From Sipunculus nudus (taxonomy: Eukaryota > Annelida > Sipuncula > Golfingiida > Sipunculidae): a stretch of DNA of 64,000 bases. Made by a program: the position numbers and the translations under genes. The DNA lies in assembly GCA_026874595.1 (NCBI GenBank), contig CM049306.1, forward strand, positions 94,853,642 to 94,917,641. The letters are read 5' to 3'. This document shows, one piece after another, positions 60,601-64,000 of this stretch (positions are counted from its first letter, which is position 1; each line of letters opens with the position of its first letter). The notes beneath the pieces are model-generated. The model saw only the letters and a list, made by a program, of their open reading frames with translations, was not told where the DNA came from and did not search any database.

Positions 60601-63586
60601 GAACAAATGATCTGTACAATTACCATGATCATTAGTTGGCTTTTCGATTAACTGTTGACATTTCAGTAGTTTACACATTTGTTCAATCAATCTTTTTTTT
60701 GTATAATATATATTATTAAATATATGTTTTTTTTTATGAAATGTATACAGTTAAAATATAACTAATTAACAACATAAAACATGGCAAACAAAACCTGATC
60801 TCAATTTCTGCTGATGCAGGAAAATAATGAACAAATGTTTGTAATAAATCCTCATTTTTTTATCACATCAATTTTTTTTAAATTTAAGTTTATATTTCTA
60901 TACATTTTCAATATAACATATATATCTGAATATAAAAATTGATTCATAATTCTCAATTGCATCATCATAAATCTCAATCTTGTCAGATAACACCACATCA
61001 TGCATACAAATGTTTATTTATTTCTTACCCCAAAAATATATCTTTTAAATCTGCAAAAAGATAAATATCTAAAAAAAATACTTGATTTAGATTTCACAAT
61101 TTTTAATTGTGTCTTTATTTATCCATAATGTGGTTTATATTATATCATAATTTAAGCATACTGATGGGTTCCATTATGATTGGTAAAATGATTTAAAAGA
61201 AAAATGATTTCTTTAAAAATGCAACATTACACAACATTGCATCTTCTGGATTACACCTTGAATTACTTTTTCAAGGAAAGTTTTTGCATATCAGAGTGGA
61301 AACAGCATTACAATGAAGGAGATACAGTGAAAACAATAACAATACTGCATAACACTTGGTGGGTTGGGTTTGCGGGGGGGGGGGGGGAAGATTGGGGTGG
61401 TGATATGAGAATAACTGTACACCTGTCACAGCAGGGGATCTATCCAAGTGACTGTAACAAATCAGAAACCCTGGCATAGCTGACTTCCAGTGACCTGGAG
61501 TGGGACCCTGCATCTGTAATCAAAGCAAATGACTACAATAGAGCCTCAAGAAAAAAATCAATAACTAGCTTAATTTTCAAGCTTTTACTTACAAATTTCA
61601 GATTTAAACAAATTAAATATTTATGTTTACATGCTGTGAAAATTAAATCAATGGTACTTACAGGAAAAAAACGTGCCATGGTCAAAATTGGGCAAAATTT
61701 AAGGTACTGATTTTATTTTTATGCTAATTACTTAAACATTTTTAAAAATTCAGATCTAATTTTGGGTAAACAATTGAATCTTAATTAAACATAGTTATAT
61801 ACTTGGGAAAATAGACTCTAGTTTCAGAATTTTTCATGTTAAGTGAGTAAATATTTTTCCTGATTTTTTTACAAAGTCCATTATGTTTGGGCCCATAACT
61901 TAAAGAATTTATACTTAACAGACTTAATTTCTGGCATGTACATAGGAACTATATAGAAGAATATTTATGGTAAATATAAGGAAAAACAGATGAGTGGTTT
62001 TGATATTAGGCAGTCCTCAAGTGTGAAAATAGGTTTTTAATAAAAAATTGAGGTTTTTCCTTAATTTCTCAAAGGAATGAAGTCGCAAAGACCCAGTTTT
62101 CGGCTTGGTAGGAGATCTTGGGGACATCTAACATTATGCTGAATTTTGGATTCCTAGGTCTTACGGTTTCAAAACGTGCCACATCTACGGACGGACGGAC
62201 GGACGGACGGACAGACGGACGGACGACGGACAATGGACCACGACTATAGCTCAGATGACTTATAGTCAGCTGAGCTAAAAATATTGAAATAATTTCTGGT
62301 ATGTACATAGGAAATATATAGAGGAATTAATATCTTAAAAATGGTCAATATCAGGTCAGTGGTTTTGATTTTAGGCAGTCTTGAAGTGTAACAATTGGTT
62401 TTTAATGGAAAACAGAGTTTTGCCTTAATAATTCGAAGGAATGAAGTCCTCATGGACCAATTTTCGGTATGGTAGGAGATTTTAGGGACATCTAATGGTA
62501 TGCCGAATTTCAGATTCGCAGGTCCAACAGTTTCAAAATGTGCCAGTTTATGGTAGGAGATTTTGGGGACATCTAATGGTATGCCCAATTTCAGATTCGT
62601 AAGTCCAAGGGTTTCAAAACGTGCCAGTTTAACAGACGGACAGACAGCCGACGGACAAGGGACCACGACTATAGCTCAGATGACTTATAGTCAGCTGAGC
62701 TAAAAATAGAGGAAACTAAAATTGAAAAAAATACAGGTGGTGCCACCAGTCTGCAGGAACTGATGGAACACCTCTTGATCAATATGTAAACCAAAAATCA
62801 TGACCATCAGTGTTGTACTTATAATTGAGCTGTTGCAATTTGTTTTTATCAAATTTTCCATTATTCTGGGGGGGGGGGGGGGTAATTGGGAGCCCCACAG
62901 CTCAAAGGATATGGGTAACAGAGACCTTATTTCAGATTTCCATGAAGACTTTTCATAGGTCTCTCACTGTTTCAAGAATGAAGATTCTAGGTCCAGTCTT
63001 TACGCTTTGTGCCCTGTTAACAGATGTTCTCATTTTTAAAGGTCTCAAAAATAGAGAAAAAAATTCGTAAAAAATCGAAAAATACAGGTGGCGCCACCAG
63101 TCTGCAGGAACTGATGGAACATCTCATGATCAATATGTATGCCAAAAATCATGACCATCAGTGATGTAGTTAACGAGATATTGAAGTTTTTGTATGAAAT
63201 TTTTGACTATTCTGGGGGGTACTTTGGGGCCCAATAGCTCGAAGGATATGGGTAACAGAGACCTAATTTCTGGTTTCCGAAGAGATTTTTCGTCGACCTC
63301 TCAGAATGTCAAGTTACAAGATTGTAAGTCCAGCGGTTACGATTTGTGCCAGGTTAATGGACAGACAGACGATGGACAAAGAGTGATCGCTATAGCTCAG
63401 CATGACTGAAAGTCAGCTGAGCTAAAAATGTAACATTTAACCTGATGACTACTCTGAGCTGTACAGCATACAAATGTATTTCTTACCTGGCAGTTTGCTG
63501 AGCGGAGGTCCCAGAGGCGTATTGTATTGTCAAGTGAACCAGAGAGGAAGGTGTCGTCCACAGGGGACATGCATAGTGTCACGACT
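57636..63586 (-). CDS. WDR82: WDR82, 3' part of the gene (six exons in window)
   Basis: Six spliced exons (63586-63487, 59869-59753, 59102-58947, 58509-58440, 57994-57852, 57668-57636) give about 205 residues that match the C-terminal two thirds of animal WDR82 (human protein about 313 residues). WDR82, the animal Swd2 homologue, is a WD40 beta-propeller. It is the subunit of SET1A/B (COMPASS) complexes that links H3K4 trimethylation to Ser5-phosphorylated RNA polymerase II, and also part of the PNUTS/TOX4/PP1 complex and of transcription-termination machinery. It acts in the nucleus. Clear blades include [34 protein letters not shown] and [11 protein letters not shown]. All donors and acceptors are GT-AG and phases agree throughout. 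The 5' exons lie to the right of 64000. The first intron in the window (3.6 kb) is full of repeat elements. Identification is based on recalled family sequence and is firm. Confidence 0.95.
57852..57994 (-). CDS. WDR82: WDR82 exon (last blade)
   Basis: 143 bp, entered in phase 1 (completes a Gly codon) and left in phase 0 at ATG then GTGAGT. It encodes [14 protein letters not shown] through to SSACRNM, the last WD repeat. Confidence 0.95.
58440..58509 (-). CDS. WDR82: WDR82 exon
   Basis: 70 bp, from acceptor CTTACAG to donor GTAAGT. It encodes [20 protein letters not shown] and the next three residues, leaving one base of a split Gly codon that fits the next exon. Confidence 0.95.
58947..59102 (-). 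CDS. WDR82: WDR82 exon
   Basis: 156 bp (52 codons, phase 0 at both ends), acceptor TTCCACAG, donor GTGAGT. It encodes [11 protein letters not shown] ... [14 protein letters not shown] ... QTFM, matching the family nearly residue for residue in the blade core. Confidence 0.96.
59753..59869 (-). CDS. WDR82: WDR82 exon
   Basis: 117 bp (39 codons, phase 0 at both ends), acceptor TTTTGAAG, donor GTCAGT (slightly weak). It encodes [10 protein letters not shown] ... [11 protein letters not shown] ... LYDLRSFDK. Confidence 0.96.
60213..60260 (+). repeat. Extra family A/B 5' head
   Basis: ACAAGTGACCGATGGGTCAT (palindromic GACCGATGGGTC, 60229-60240) and the arm CTCAGCTGAC (60247-60256). It lies 155 bp before a second head at 60379, so two heads stand in tandem. 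Confidence 0.6.
60375..62282 (+). mobile_element. Family A element N3 in a WDR82 intron
   Basis: Head ACAAGGGACCTATGGGTCAC (60379-60398) and arm CTCAGCTGA (60402-60410). One full core lies at about 61190-62160 (G-run 61375-61387, GTGAAAATTAAATC, CGTGCCATGG, CATTATGTTTGGGCCC, GACCCAGTTTTCGGC). The tail has a long GACG tract (62188-62228) and the hairpin TAGCTCAGATGACT, loop TAT, AGTCAGCTGAGCTA (62247-62277). Antisense to WDR82. Confidence 0.75.
62283..62706 (+). mobile_element. Partial family A unit with its own tail
   Basis: It begins inside a core (TTTCTGGTATGTACATAGGAA), carries a ~100-bp internal duplication (TATGGTAGGAGATTTTRGGGAC at about 62470 and 62550), and ends in GACGGACAGAC and a perfect copy of the hairpin (62672-62702). 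It joins head to tail with N3. Confidence 0.7.
62707..63426 (+). mobile_element. Family B element, two ~351-bp units plus tail
   Basis: The palindromes GGTGGTGCCACC (62736-62747) and GGTGGCGCCACC (63087-63098) mark two tandem units (CAGTCTGCAGGAACTGATGGAAC, ATCATGACCATCAGTG, ATGGGTAACAGAGACCT). The first has a G-run at 62869-62882. Ends GACAGACAGACG and hairpin TAGCTCAGCATGACT / AGTCAGCTGAGCTA (63393-63424). Confidence 0.75.
63487..63586 (-). CDS. WDR82: WDR82 exon (first in window)
   Basis: 100 bp, acceptor TTGTTGTAG, donor GTAAGA. The first base completes an Arg codon split with an exon outside the window. It encodes [19 protein letters not shown] ... [12 protein letters not shown] with the typical WD dipeptide. 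It corresponds to residue 110 onward of the human protein. Confidence 0.95.
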
Positions 63587-63754
63587 CTACAACAATAATA
63601 GCGTATGTATTGTCAAATAGACAAATACCAATGCTCAGTGGTAAAAACTATTAGTGCAAAACAGTGGATGCAAAAAAAAGAACACAGCTTGCAGAATATA
63701 GATCACTTTGATCTTATTTAAGGCTTGGAATGTTTTTTTTTCAGCGAAGCTATA

Positions 63755-64000
63755 AAGCACATTCTAGGTCTAGTGGTTACAATTTTTGCCCTGCTTTGGT
63801 ATCAAATTTTCAAATATTCTGGGAGGTATTATAAGCCCCATAGCTCAGAGAATATGGGTAACAGAGACCTAATTTCAGGTTTCCAAGGAGACTTTTCATA
63901 GACCTCAAGTGAAAAGATTCTAGGTCCAGTGGTTACGATTGGTGCCCTGTTAACAGATGTCATTTTAAAAGGTCTAAAAAAAAATGCTTAAAAATTTTTA
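63755..64000 (+). mobile_element. Family B fragment running off the window
   Basis: CTAGGTC.AGTGGTTAC, ATGGGTAACAGAGACCTAATTTC and GCCCTGTTAACAGATGT match the bodies at 62.7-63.4 kb. It continues beyond the edge. Confidence 0.65.

Noticed and set aside
62069-62308. ORF with repeated VRPS motif
   Set aside because: It is the translation of the (GACG)n microsatellite and terminal hairpin of element N3.

Overview
This is a 64 kb piece of an animal nuclear genome. It is AT-rich and intron-rich, with no bacterial-style gene packing. The dispersed repeats are of the kind found in marine lophotrochozoans: heads built on ACAAGGGACC..GGGTCAC, tails made of a hairpin preceded by a GACG-type microsatellite, and elements with cores of ~180 bp tandem repeats. 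A mollusc is the most likely source. That assignment rests on repeat style and on one conserved gene, so it is an inference.

The only firmly identified gene is WDR82, on the minus strand at the right end. Six coding exons lie between 63586 and 57636, all with consensus splice sites and matching phases. They encode the C-terminal ~205 residues, including the stop codon's exon; the 5' exons lie beyond the window. At the left end, 2863-2528 (minus) is a convincing first coding exon of an unidentified type II membrane protein. Between 50.2 and 53.2 kb there are weaker minus-strand exon-like pieces and a promoter-like, CpG-richer stretch.

The ~47-55 kb between the two ends has no other recognisable gene. 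It is filled by: (i) several families of non-autonomous elements sharing one end architecture (families D at 1.56-2.51 kb, E at 16.86-18.22 kb, C at ~53.9-55.1 kb, A/B at 19.8, 22.7-24.7, 32.5-35.1, 41.9-45.8 and 60.2-63.4 kb); (ii) inverted-repeat MITEs at 4.25, 14.6, 20.18 and 20.93 kb, one with an 8-bp hAT-type target duplication and nested in a B element; (iii) a broken Ty3/gypsy-type retroelement at 25.8-28.3 kb; (iv) three short-period tandem arrays with units of 34, 16 and 32 bp; (v) repeat-free, motif-rich stretches that look like regulatory DNA (6.5, 7.2-8.1, 8.2, 18.9, 22.0, 29.8, 37.4, 39.1 and 48.9 kb).

The most interesting observation is structural. At least four repeat families with unrelated cores carry a small 5' hairpin, then a single arm, and end with a CpG-rich microsatellite and a terminal hairpin one of whose arms is the inverted copy of the 5' arm. 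Three of the families also share the palindrome GGTGGCGCCACC. This resembles Helentron/HINE-type elements and may be a modular, cross-mobilised system.
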